64,000 nucleotides of DNA from Ahaetulla prasina (Eukaryota > Chordata > Lepidosauria > Squamata > Colubridae): the NCBI RefSeq assembly GCF_028640845.1, contig NC_080540.1, forward strand, positions 136,924,420 to 136,988,419, given 5' to 3'. The position numbers and the translations under genes were made by a program. The first letter of the stretch is position 1; the number at the start of each line of letters is the position of its first letter. The notes below the pieces were generated by a model that was not told where the DNA came from, searched no databases, and saw only the letters and a program-made list of their open reading frames with translations. Below are positions 44,350 to 55,299 of this stretch, one piece after another.

Positions 44350-44900
44350 TTTTAGATTCTGATTTGTTTGTTTATTCATGTCAGAAGCATCAATGAAAAT
44401 AAGGCATACTGTATAACATAAAATTTAAAATATACAATACAAGATTAAAATATGTGCAAATTCAACAAATCTTGCCCCAGAAACTAGCAACATTCATTGT
44501 GTTCTGTCGCGCTGCCATGAGGTCCTCAAGTGTACACTGACCGAGGCACAAAGCGCAGGTATACATATGTGTTGTTGTCTGCATGTCACCACAATAGCAA
44601 ACAACAGAAGCAACCGGATAGCCCCATTTGTTCAGATTGTTTCTGGATTTTGTTGTACCTGTGCACAGTCAATTCAATGATTTTCATACTTTCCAGCTTT
44701 TGTCAGACCCAGGTCCCAGCTTCTCCGTTGGTTCCATCCAGTTTTGGTTCTTTGTAGCTTTCCATAGAGCCATAGCATACCGTAGATTCTGCTATTTCCC
44801 TGTAACTGACTTGATTGCTGTGGGAAAATGCTTGGATCTCTGGCAACAATATTTTTTGCCTAAGAAATATGCATTTTCTATCATTGCACTTTGCTACAAC
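44350..44900 (-). mobile_element. Non-LTR retrotransposon C-terminus, antisense (family uncertain)
   Basis: The minus strand contains TTKSRNNLNKWGY, then CYCGDMQTTTH with MYTC, ALCLGQC, LEDLMAARQNTMNVASFW and a stop near 44468. The arrangement NLxxWG, CxCGxxxQTxxH, C is typical of the last part of many LINE ORF2 proteins (a zinc-binding-like end). It appears to be frame-disrupted upstream. An AT-rich 3' UTR follows to about 44350. I cannot name the clade. Confidence 0.55.
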
Positions 44901-45002
44901 AGGAGAAAGAATATGCTACATGAATTTTGTTTGCATATAGAACTGATTTCAGAGTATTTTATTTGCTTGTCCAAAATCTCATGAGTCTTTTATGTCTCTT
45001 AG
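44901..45002. promoter_or_regulatory. RPTOR: RPTOR 3' splice region upstream of second exon
   Basis: Pyrimidine-rich gagtcttttatgtctcttag immediately precedes the exon at 45003. An upstream candidate branch sequence cannot be singled out. Confidence 0.7.
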
Positions 45003-45085
45003 ATCCACTGTCAATGGGGCCACAGAAAGCTCTAGAAACCATTGGTGCAAATTTGCAAAAACAGTATGAAAATTGGCAACCAAGG
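45003..45085 (+). CDS. RPTOR: RPTOR next coding exon (raptor, residues about 89-116)
   Basis: After the acceptor tgtctcttag the exon supplies AT to complete the split Asp codon. It then reads PLSMGPQKALETIGANLQ and ends ENWQPR just before the donor gtaagt. It is 83 bp; with the 103-bp upstream exon it makes exactly 62 codons with no stop. The sequence matches the raptor RNC region downstream of the previous exon. The preserved phase, splice signals and residue order over a 13.3 kb intron show a functional gene rather than a processed copy. The next raptor residues (known to continue ARYKQSLDP) were not found downstream in any frame, so the following exon probably lies beyond the window. Confidence 0.95.
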
Positions 45086-45718
45086 GTAAGTACCTTTTTG
45101 CCTTCTTATAAGATAAGCCTTTTTCTTAAAATCTGTGTCTATTTCTGGTAAATAATAATACTAATACCAGAAAATATTCCACTTAAAATATTGGATACAT
45201 ACTGTGTCAACTTTTATGTATTGTATTAGGCAAAATTTGGAGCTTTACATGTGGATAGAATATTACAAGTTCTCAAAAACTATTAGGCTTCAACTAGATT
45301 AATACTTCAGAAAGAGCAGAATCATTTTTACAGCCAAGAATTTCTACATTGAGAGTTGTATGATGCAGTATTATTGTTACCAAGTAGTTAGCAAAGCAAA
45401 AATTAGCAAAGCAGTTAATTCCAGTAGATAGAACTCTTTTCTGCATCCTTGGCTTTTGATGTATATGCACAGGTTTTATAGTCAGATAATACTGCTTATG
45501 ACTATTTCTTGGGTCTGTTGCGTCAGACTTTAGATTTATGATGTAGTAATCACTAAAAGCTTAGAGCACATTGGCTTCTGTCCACACGAGTGGTATTGAA
45601 CAGTTCACTAGTGGAAGCAAAGTCATCCCTTTTCTGGATGTATATTAGCCAAGGATGGACTGTCAGTTTTTAGGAATGCTTTAATTTGAATTTTTGTACA
45701 TAGAGGTTTGTTTTTATC

Positions 45719-46285
45719 AGTAGGGTCATAGCAGTAGTTGGAGAGATATTGATAGTTTCAGTCACTGAATTTCTAAAATCTGATTTTGAAGGTTCAGGCG
45801 CTTTGCTGATTATGGTACTTAGAGTTTGCTAAAATACAGGTGACATCCATGAGAGCCAAACGTTTCTTTTCTGATAAGGCTTCATTTTTATGCCATTTTA
45901 TTTTAAACTAAACATTTCAATTTCTTGTAATCTCAGGCAATTGTACAGGGAATATGATGTTATGGTAACAAGTAGTCTGCTAGATTTACAAGCATAGTGG
46001 GACAATACCAACTTACAACAAAGACTCTGTGTCTCAGGTCATCATTTTATGTTCTTTGGGCAGAACTTCATTCTTTTTTTGTGTTATGTCATCAGCTTAC
46101 AGAGAACATTTTTGCAATTCTGCAAGCTTTTCCAGAAAGCACTCCTCAATTTCATTTGTCTTAACACATTCTTCACATGAGCATTTCATTCTTTCCTTAA
46201 AATCTTATTTGTTCAAATTATTTTAAAATTAGAATTCAAGCTCAATTTAAGCTTAGTTTAAATGTCCAAATTCTTTAAATTTATC
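45719..46285. repeat. 567-bp tandem duplication, copy 1
   Basis: Runs from cagtagggtcatagcagtag to ctttaaatttat. It is repeated at once in copy 2 with seven visible substitutions (about 98.8 percent identity). The unit is otherwise unassigned intron sequence. Confidence 0.95.
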
Positions 46286-46852
46286 AGTAGTGTCATAGCA
46301 GTAGTTGGAGAGATATTGATAGTTTCAGTCACTGAATTTCTAAAATCTGATTTTGAAGGTTCAGGCGCTTTGCTGATTATGGTACTTAGAGTTTGCTAAA
46401 ATACAGGTGACATCCATGAGAGCCAAACGTTTCTTTTCTGATAAGGCTTCATTTTTATGCCATTTTATTTTAAACTAAACATTTCAATTTCTTGTAATCT
46501 CAGGCAATTGTACAGGGAATATGATGTTATGGTAACAAGTAGTCTGCTAGATTTACGAGCATAGTGGGATAATACCAACTTACAACAAAGACTCTGTGTC
46601 TCAGGTCATCATTTTATGTTCTTTGGGCAGAACTTCATTCTTTTTTTGTGTTATGTCATCAGTTTACAGAGAACATTTTTGCAATTCTGCAAGCTTTTCC
46701 ATAAAGCACTCCTCAATTTCATTTATCTTAACACATTCTTCACATGAGCATTTCATTCTTTCCTTAAAATCTTATTTGTTCAAATTATTTTAAAATTAGA
46801 GTTCAAGCTCAATTTAAGCTTAGTTTAAATGTCCAAATTCTTTAAATTTATG
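46286..46852. repeat. 567-bp tandem duplication, copy 2
   Basis: The start cagtagtgtcatagcagtag follows copy 1 without a gap. Breakpoint microhomology (ttatcagtag) is visible. The short open frames in both copies are conserved only because the duplication is recent. Confidence 0.95.
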
Positions 46853-46896
46853 TTTGCCGAAGTCTTTTTCTTTCAAAGAGAGAAGTATGGACAGTT
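46849..46896. repeat. 48-bp direct repeat flanking a MITE, left copy
   Basis: tatgtttgccgaagtctttt through agaagtatggacagtt. It recurs with one substitution right of the MITE, at 47259-47306. Confidence 0.95.
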
Positions 46897-46898
46897 TC

Positions 46899-47260
46899 CA
46901 GCACATTTTTTGTGCTGAAAACCGTCCCCTCGGCTTATACTCGGGTCTATACGGCTTATACTCAAGTTTGTTTTTTTTTAAGCCCCTCGGCTTATACTCG
47001 AGTATATACGGCTTATACTCGAGTTTTTTTTTTCTTTTTTTCACATTTTACCGGACTGAAGCCCTGCCGGTGCAGTGGGAGGGCGGGGCGGGGGAGCCGC
47101 CAGCCTTCTCAGCTGAGGGAGGGAGGGTTTCCCCAACCGGTAGGTGCCTCATTTCCCACCCTCGGCTTATACTCGAGTCCCCAGTTTACCCCAGTTTTTG
47201 GGGTAAAATTGGGGACCTCGGCTTATACTCGGATCGGCTTATATTCGAGTATATACGGTA
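46899..47260. mobile_element. TIR MITE, 'tatactcgagtataagccg' family, rearranged copy
   Basis: Oriented opposite to the copy at 12424-12779. The right end tcgagtatatacggta is intact. The left end lacks the outer terminus and starts at the internal cagcacattttttgtgctg hairpin. Extra cggcttatactcgag repeats have been added near 46935-47020. It lies between 48-bp direct repeats rather than a 2-bp duplication. Confidence 0.85.
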
Positions 47261-47306
47261 TGTTTGCCGAAGTCTTTTTCTTTCAAAGAGAGAAGTACGG
47301 ACAGTT
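47259..47306. repeat. 48-bp direct repeat flanking a MITE, right copy
   Basis: tatgtttgccgaagtctttt through agaagtacggacagtt. Only position 38 differs from the left copy. Confidence 0.95.
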
Positions 47307-49014
47307 CTAACATTTCCCATTTATCCCCCTTCCTCAAGAAAGTAAAACATGGTATGGGAAAAGGGAAACGAGAACTAAAAAAGTAGGATGCAAGATTATT
47401 CTTGTTCCATTTTGGGGAAATTGAAAAGTTGTACAAAAGGAAACTGCATAAGCCAGTCTCTATTTTCTAATGTCTTTTACTTAGTAGTAATAAAGTTCAA
47501 AGGGATTTGAACTGATTGTGCACAAAATATGTATTGTTTGGTTACAAAAATCAGGATCAAATTTTACTGGATTCTTTTTTTAAAAATAATTCTCAGAATT
47601 TTTCATCTTTCTCTTGCTGTCCTCCTGCCTGTCTTTATTTCTGTCCAGATGCAATATTTAAGATGGAGATAGAGAGCTTGAAAATATGATCTCTATTACT
47701 CTGTTTGGTGTAAGATCATTGATTCCATTAACAGTAACTTCTACAGCTGCATAAAAGACCATAGTGGTTTTGATGAGTAAATTTGTAATGATATCGCATT
47801 GTTACACTTATTGATGAGTCACGTCATTCAAATATCTGTATTGTGTGCAGTTTCGGAGTCCTTCTGTTTTCAGCATTACGAAGCGTAATGAATCCTCTGG
47901 AAAACTATTGGCTGACTGAAATAAAGGTTTAATGCAATATGTAGAACCTTAACAGTATAGTAAACCCTTGGGGCCCAAGGAAAACAAACTTACTCCCTGC
48001 TGTTGTAATAACCTAACCCATGGAATTGGGGGAAGGGGATTCAGGGAGGAGGTTCTGATAGCAGCATGTACTTTATACGGGGGAGCAGACTTTGGGCAGC
48101 TTTGTATAGTTTGCACAGAACATGAGGCAATGTTCTGTGTGCAAGATGTTTTGTGTGCAATGTATTGGTTCGTAGCATTAAATCACTGCCCTCTGAAGTA
48201 TTGCAAAGCTGAACACATGCCATTTTATTGCACTCTGCTAGCTTTATGTTTTTCTGCAGTAATAAAGAGAAATTGTTGGGCTATCCACAATAAAACAATA
48301 GGATAATGATTGAATTTCCTAGATCTTTGCTCTAAATCCTAAAAGAAATACTTTTTTCTCCCTTGCCTTTCTTTCCCCTGTCCCCTATCCCAGGCTTGCT
48401 TTAGAATAGATGGTCGAGGAAGCAAATTGAAGGAAGCAAATGACAGATCATTGAAACAGAGTAGGAAAGAGTGACTGAAAATGGCTCATTAAGAATATAT
48501 GACACATTGACAAGCACTGATTATTGAAAAATGGGGCAGTGAGTGTACGAGGTTTGCTGGAAGAATTATCCAATCAAACATAATGGAATTTCAATGTTTA
48601 CTACAGTTTTTCTTACAATTTTTTCATTTGTAGAAATAGCTGTCTATTTTGAACACATATAAAGAAATCACAGAAGGTAATCTTATGAGAAACAATATTG
48701 AGGATAGTCTTAGTTTGCAAAGAAATTCTGGTGTGTATTGTTTGGTTGGCATGATTCCCACTGACAGGTATTACTGATTTGCTAATTGGGAAATCTATCA
48801 GTATGCTGCTAATAAATTCTGCTTCAAAACAATTTAAAAAATCAAACTGTATCATATGGTATGACATTTTTCTGTTGCAAGACTAGAAAATTCTTCAGCC
48901 TAGTCAACTACATGATACTATAATAATTAAACGTTTAATTATCATGGGGAAAATGGAAGTCGTAATCTAATCCATGGAATGATCATTACATATTATTCCT
49001 ATGTATTCCTATTT
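47307..49014. other. Intron sequence without recognised features
   Basis: Unassigned. The 112-codon frame at 47968 is Cys-rich but matches no family known to me and is not supported by splice or start context. Confidence 0.45.
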
Positions 49015-50550
49015 CCATCCAGAAAGTATTCAGACCCCCTTCACTTTTGTCAATTTTGTTATGTTGCTGCCTGATTCTGTGGTTGTTGAAATTCATTTTT
49101 TCTCATTAACCTACTCTCAGTACCCCATAATGACTAAGTGAAGACAGAATTTTAGAAATTCTCTAAATTTATTAAAAAGAAAACCCCCTGAAATATTACA
49201 TTGGCATAAGTATTCAGACCCTTCACTCAGTACTTTGTTGAAGCACCTTTGGCAGCAATTATAACCTTGAGTTTGTTTGGGTATGACATGACAAGCTTTG
49301 GACACCTGGATTGGGGGATTTTCTGCCTTTCTTTCTTGCAAATCCTCACAAGCTCAGTCAGGTTGGATGGCGACCATCAAAATGGACAGCCATTTTCAAG
49401 TCCTTCCAGAGATGTTCAACAAGTTTCAAGTCAGGGTTCTGGCTGCGCCACTCTAGGAGACTAGGAGGCTCACAGAGTTGTCTCCAAGCCTCCTGTGTTG
49501 TCTTGGTTCTATGTTTAGTATCATTGTCATGTTGGAAAATAAACCTTTGGCCCAGTTTGATGTCCTGAGTGCTGTGGAACAGGTTTTCATTGAGGAGATC
49601 CCTGTACTTTGAATACTTTGAAACATTCAGTTTCCCCTCAACCCTGACCAGTCTCCCAGTCCCCACTGCTGAAGAATATCCTCCACAGCATGATGCTGCC
49701 AATGCTTCTCTGTTGGGATGATGTTGGGCAGGTTATGAGTGGTGCTTGGTTTCCTCCAGACAAAATGTTTAGAATTGAGGTTAAACAGTTCAGTCTTGGT
49801 TTCATCAGACCAGAGAATCCTCACAGTCTGAGAGTCCTTCAGATGCTCGTTTGCAAATTCCAAGTGGGCTTTCATGTGTTTTGCACTGAGAAGAGGCTTC
49901 CATCTAGCCACTCTGCCATAAAGTCCAGATTGGTGGAGGGCTGCAGTGACGGTTGTCCTTCTGGAACTCTATACCATCTCTACATGGGATCTCAGTCAGT
50001 TTGTGGCATACTTCTTCCATTTGAGAATTATGGAGGCCACCGTGTTCTTAGGAATCTTCAGTGCAGCAGAAATTTTTATTGTAGCCTTCCCCAGATCTGT
50101 GCCTTGCAATAATCCTGTCTCTGAGCTCTGCAGGCAGTTCCTTTGACCTCATGGCTTTTGCTCTGCTACAGTATGCATTGTCAGCTGTGAGGCCCTCTAT
50201 AGAGAGGAGTGTGCCTTTCCAAATCATGTCCAATCCATTAATTTACCACAGGTGGACTCCAATCAAGGTATAGAAACATGTCAGCAATGATCAAGAAAAA
50301 TGGGAGGCACCAGAGCTAAATTTCAAGTGTTGTTGCAAAGGGTCTGAATACATATGCCCTTTGTGATATTTCAGTTTATTTCTTTTTAATAAATTTACAG
50401 ATATTTCTAAAATTCTGTCTTCACTTTGTCATTATGGGGTACTAAGTATAGATTAATGAGGGGAAAAAATGAATTTCAACCACTGTAAAATCAGACTGCA
50501 ACATAACAAAATGGACAAAAGTGAAGGGGGTCTGAATACTTTCTGAATGC
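49015..50550 (-). mobile_element. Tc1-like transposon with inverted repeats
   Basis: The termini agaaagtattcagacccccttc (49021 on) and its complement gaagggggtctgaatacttt (to about 50544) are near-identical inverted repeats. The ctcattaacctactctcagt / taccccataatgac block inside the left end reappears inverted near 50435. The transposase lies on the minus strand. The terminal sequence closely resembles, by recall, abundant Tc1-like elements of ray-finned fishes. A TA duplication could not be made out. Confidence 0.9.
49358..50233 (-). pseudogene. Tc1/mariner transposase, multiply frameshifted
   Basis: N-terminal helix-turn-helix start MRSKELPAELRDRI in the frame 50233-50048. The middle lies in the frame 49911-49627: MKAHLEFANEHL, then WSDETK with the first catalytic Asp. 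The C-terminal part lies in 49702-49358: GTGRLVRVEGKLN, FQHDNDTKH (second Asp) and VEHLWKDLK (catalytic Glu, 36 residues after that Asp; 34 is usual). At least two frameshifts separate the pieces, so no active enzyme is made. Full-length relatives are about 340 residues. Confidence 0.9.
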
Positions 50551-50585
50551 ATTTTATTTATGTCCTCAGTATTGAGAGGCTATAG

Positions 50586-51008
50586 CAGGAGTATCAAACT
50601 CAAGGCCCGGGGGCCAGATCTGGCTCGTGGAGTGCTTAGATCTGGCTAGCATGGCTGCCATGGAAACAGCGAAGGACCGGCTTGCGGTGCCTCTGCCAGC
50701 AAAAACTGAGCTTGGGAGAGCTGCATGCTCCGTTTTCGCTGGCAGCGGGTTGCAGGAGGCCATCCTAGCCAAAAACAGAGCTTGTGAGAGTCACGTGTGC
50801 CTTCCCAAGCTCCATTTTCGCTGGCAGAGGGTTGCAAGAGGCCATCTCAGCGGAATTTTCACTGACAGAGCATTCGGGCCACCACAGGTGCCCCAGACAC
50901 AAGGGGCGTCAAGATGGCCACGCCCATCCTGGCCATGCCCACCCCAGCCCCCAGAGGTCAAACACAACCCTGATGTGGCCATCAGTGAAACCAAGTTTGA
51001 CACCCCTG
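50586..51008. mobile_element. hAT-type MITE, 'caggggtgtc' family, copy 2
   Basis: Ends caggagtatcaaactcaagg and aagtttgacacccctg. Perfect 8-bp target duplication ggctatag at 50578-50585 and 51009-51016. The interior shares aaacagcgaaggacc, ctggcagagggttgca and cctgatgtggcc blocks with the copy at 6301. It inserted about 35 bp outside the Tc1-like transposon. Confidence 0.92.
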
Positions 51009-51016
51009 GGCTATAG

Positions 51017-51352
51017 TATCATTTTTGGATTAATCTTTAGAAGGCTCAAACATCTTGTCTTTTGTAATATTGAAATCATAGAGACGGCTCCAAACAAATT
51101 AGCCAGGTTGCATGTGACAAAAAGGTCCTCCATAAAAATAAATCCTTAGTGTTGAGTTTGTTGCCTTCAAATCCAGGAAAATACAACCGCTTATACATTT
51201 CAATTATATATGATCTTAGAAGAAAAGTTGGATGAGGACCTCTGGATATATCTAGAGTTCCTTTTTTTTAATATTATAATTAAAAAAATTATAAATAATT
51301 TTTAATATTATAAAATTTTTAATATTATAAAAACCAATATAATTTTATTATA
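51017..51352. other. AT-rich intron sequence without recognised features
   Basis: Spacer between two MITEs, with taatattataaaa-like local repeats. Confidence 0.4.
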
Positions 51353-51872
51353 GGTAGTCCTTGACTTATAATCACTTTCTGTTGCTAAGCAAGATAATTG
51401 CTAAGTGAGATTTGCTGCATTTTATGACCTTTCTTGCCACAGTTGTTAAGGAAATCACTGCAGTTGTTAAATTAGTAACACGGTTGGGGGAAAAAATCTG
51501 GCTTCCCCCATTGACTTTGCTTGTCAGAAGGTCAAAAAAGGTGATCATGTGACCCAGGAACACTGCAACCGTCATTAATGTGAGTCAGTTGCCAAGCATC
51601 TGAATTTTAATCACGTGACCCTAGGGATGTTGCAACAGTTGTAAGTGTAAAAAATGATCATAAGCCATTTTTTTCGGTGCTGCTGTAACTTTGATTGGTC
51701 ACTAAATGAAAGGATGTGAGTCGAGAACTACCTGTACTTGTTTACAGTGTTATGTATTCTGTGAGTGCGACAGTCGCAACTTTGAAGACAGGTCATAAGT
51801 CACTTTTCCTAGCATACTTGTAATTTCAAACTTCCATTAAATGAATTGTCGTAAGTCGAGGACTACCTTTAA
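51353..51872. mobile_element. TIR MITE, 'ggtagtcctc' family, copy with two right ends
   Basis: The left end taggtagtccttgacttata leads through the full family order to a first right end gagtcgagaactacctgta at about 51717-51736. A second, shorter right-end module follows and closes with gtaagtcgaggactaccttt at about 51852-51872. It may be two adjacent copies or a tandem end duplication. Confidence 0.78.
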
Positions 51873-54800
51873 TTTCTAGCAGATTCTATTTGCATCTATA
51901 TTGCTGCCTATAAAATGTAAAAAAACAATAATATTTATTCTCCTGCATACCACAAATAAGCCTCTTTCATGAAGGGAACAATTGGAGCAATGCAGTTAGA
52001 AGGGAGGATGAATTACTAGGGCTGTTCGGTTCCTTTTATATGGCAGCATTCCCTACTCAGTACGAAGACTTTAGAGGACATTGCTTTTCTCTCATTCTGA
52101 AGCTGCAGTATTGGAACTGGATTAAAGTGTTTGTTCCAAAACCATTGAATTTTTCTTTTGTATTTTGGCAGTTTGAGTACTGAACATTAAGCAGAAGTTG
52201 CTCTACACTAGATCTTCCCATGGCCATTGACAGGTGTTTTTCAGAGAACCAGGTGCTGCCTCGTTTCTAGCTAGAATGGTTATACCTTTCCTTTCTTTTT
52301 TGCTGGATCCTGAGCTTTTGAGTTCATGCTGCTTGTGTATTTCTGACAACTGCAAATGAGGTCACATAGCCAAGGGCAAAATTGTTGGATGGGTAGTACT
52401 AAAATTACACATTTCAGAATTTGCTGTGAATCACATTGCAGCATACATTTTTTAAATTTGGGTGAAATTAGTTCCCCCACCTTTTCTCTACTGTTCCATT
52501 TTTGAATTTGAATTTGAATTTTCCACAATGTTTTAAGTTGTTTCTGGATTTAAAATTACTTCCTTCTTTACCTGTTATGCCTTGAACAGATACCGTAGTG
52601 GATGTTTTTGCTGATCTAACTATAACCCTAAATGAATTTTCCATTCTCCTCAGTTCTTCCTTCTGTCAGGCACACTCCTCCAATGACCATAATGATTGTA
52701 ATATGTTTTCTTAATTATAAGTTCTTGAGAAAGTTAATTTTCCAGATTCTAATATTACTGTTACTAACTGGAATTCAATTCCCCCTGCCCTAAATGTGTT
52801 TTAAATGTGTTTTAAACTCAAGAAAGGTATTCTTTTTTTAATAATATATTGAATACCACAGATATAATTGTATCCGCTGTTTGGTACAGATTACATTATT
52901 TTTGCTTTAGTGTGATAGTTCCGGTGGGTATTTTTCTAGACAGTAACATGATAGTGTTAACATTAATCTAATCAGTTGCATAGGATGCACAGCAGTTGTC
53001 ACACTGTGACAACTCCGTGAGAGCTACTGAGAGATTATTTTATATATGGACAGCCATTACTCCAGTGGTAACAGAATCCTTGTGACATGCAGGGTAATGA
53101 TGGCAGAGAGATCCTTTATTTGGCCATTGTTATTCTAAACAATCACCTACACCACCTAGGAAGCTTCTCAGGATATTAACAATATTGGCACCAATTATGG
53201 TAGTTTACTGAAGGCTGGATGGGAAGCTGATTCTTACTTCTGGGAGAGTATCAGTTTAAATATCCTTTTAATTTATCGTCTGATTGAATGCTACGAAGGC
53301 GACTCCTGCAAAGGTATGTGCTTGATGCTTAGATGGACAACACATATCCTTATTTTGTTTTAATACCCAGAATATACACTTTTTTTTAATACACATATAC
53401 ACACACATACATGCATTCCCCATGCACAAAGACCGCATTTATATTCAGAAACTCAGTTTCCCCATAGCTATGGAAAAGGTTTGGGCCTGTTCACTAGACA
53501 GATTATCTAGCAGCTCCAAGAATACAAATACAAAAATACAATTTGTGATTTTATAACTAGGCAGAGCATATTATGCTCCAGCTTTTTGTTTGTCAGGATT
53601 GACAGTATGGATATATGTGAGTAGGTGGGTGAATAAATTAACAGAAAAAAACTTTTTGCATCACTTGTTTTTGGTGCAGTTAGTTCCAGAGCTCTCAATT
53701 TCTTCTTCCAGAGCCTGAAAATATCAGCAGGCATTTCATCTTCTTTTATTGCTAATTATTAAAAAGCTGTTCAGCAGCACAAGCTCCCTTTTTGAAAAGC
53801 TGGTCTGAAGAATTTTTAAAATCAGGCAGCGGTAGTAAAATAGGTTTTACACACACACACACACACACACCCCATAATAATCTTGGTTTCGCATTTGCTG
53901 TCTTAAAAATGAAGTAAGCTTTATTCAAGCTTATGAGTATTTAAAATGGCCAAACGATAAGAGACCACTAAATAACTATTACAAGCTTTATTAGTGAAAT
54001 AGCAATCAATGTATGCCGGGCTTCTAAAATATCTCAACAACTTTACAACAAATGCTGGGACTGATTTTTTTGTTGCTGAAGAATATAAGCATGAGCATGC
54101 ATGCCAAATACAGGCACACACATATCTTTGTAGGTCCCTCTGAAAATTGTTCAAGCTCACATATGTGTGGTTTGACCTATTTTCAGGTGATATTCCTGAT
54201 TGCTGCTGTTACAAAGTGTATGAAAGCAGGCTGAATTGCTACCAGCTCTGTCAACACTCAAACCTGTCTGAGTCTTATCTTTTCATGTCCGTGATTATGA
54301 ACAGGATGTTAAAAGAAAGGATTAGGAAAAATCAATCTGATTACAATGTTGGAAAATGTTTGAGTCATATTAAATGATTCATCTCTGCTTTTATGCAAAC
54401 TAGAAATTAAACTACATCAATGGGAGGGCTCTTAAAGATGAATCCATAGACCTGTGCTCACTTTTTTTTTAACATTAAAAAAAAAGCTTCAACTCAGTAT
54501 ATCTCAAAAAATGCTGAAATATGTTTTACATATTATTTTTATCCAGTTATCGTGTCAAAGAAATACATGGACCACTTTTGGTATTGATGTAAGGCGGTTT
54601 TGCTAAGTATATTTGTGTAACTTTTAGCACTGTATTTTTCTTTAACAAGGACATCTGTTCATGCTCAAAGGCTGTCCAGAAATGAGGGTGTCCTTATGGT
54701 TCAGAATATGTCATTCCCTGCTACTGAATGAGGGTGGACTGTTGGACGTCCCAATGGAAATTTTTGTATCTTTCTTTTTAGGGGACAACAATTGATGCTT

Positions 54801-54964
54801 AGATTTTAAAAAAATATATAAGTGGTTGACTCCTAAAATGTCTAATGCTTATATTCTTGGGATTAATTAAATGACATATAGTAGACTTTATGCCCATTTA
54901 AAGTTTTGATATGATTGATTTGAACTGCAGTTGAGTTAGTATATTATATGTTGCCATTAGCAGC
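51873..54964. other. Intron sequence without recognised features
   Basis: About 3.1 kb of AT-rich DNA. Short CA runs occur near 53395 and 53852. No exon, RNA gene or named repeat was recognised. Confidence 0.45.
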
Positions 54965-55290
54965 AGCAGCAGTTCAACAAATGAAGTGACTGTTTAAAGT
55001 TACAACATCACTGAAAAAGTCATTTATGATAATTTTTCACACTTACAACTGTTGCAGCATCCCCATGGTCACATGATCAAAATTTGAATGTTCAGCAAGT
55101 GGTTCATATTTATGATGATTGCAGTGTCCCAGGATCATGTGATCCCCCTTTTGTGACCTTCTGACAAGCAAAGTCAATGGGGAAGCCAGATTCGCTTAAT
55201 AACCATGTTACTAATTTAACAACTGCAGTGATTCACTTAACAACTGTGGCAAGAAAGATTTTAAATTGGGGCAAAATTCACTTAACAACT
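54965..55290. mobile_element. TIR MITE, 'ggtagtcctc' family, truncated at both ends
   Basis: Family blocks tcatttatgataatttttca, cccaggatcatgtgatcccc and gcaaaattcacttaacaact are in order. The outer right end is missing where the DIRS fragment begins at about 55297. Confidence 0.75.
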
Positions 55291-55299
55291 GTCTTCCGC

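Noticed and set aside
46029..46793. Two nearly identical 65-codon frames 567 bp apart
   Set aside because: The similarity comes from the recent tandem duplication, not from coding selection.
47968..48306. 112-codon Cys-rich frame
   Set aside because: No recognisable domain, no homologous copy in the window and no supporting splice or start context.
53100..53320. Exon-like stretch ending before gtatgtg
   Set aside because: All frames contain stops within the supposed exon and no raptor or other protein similarity was recognised.
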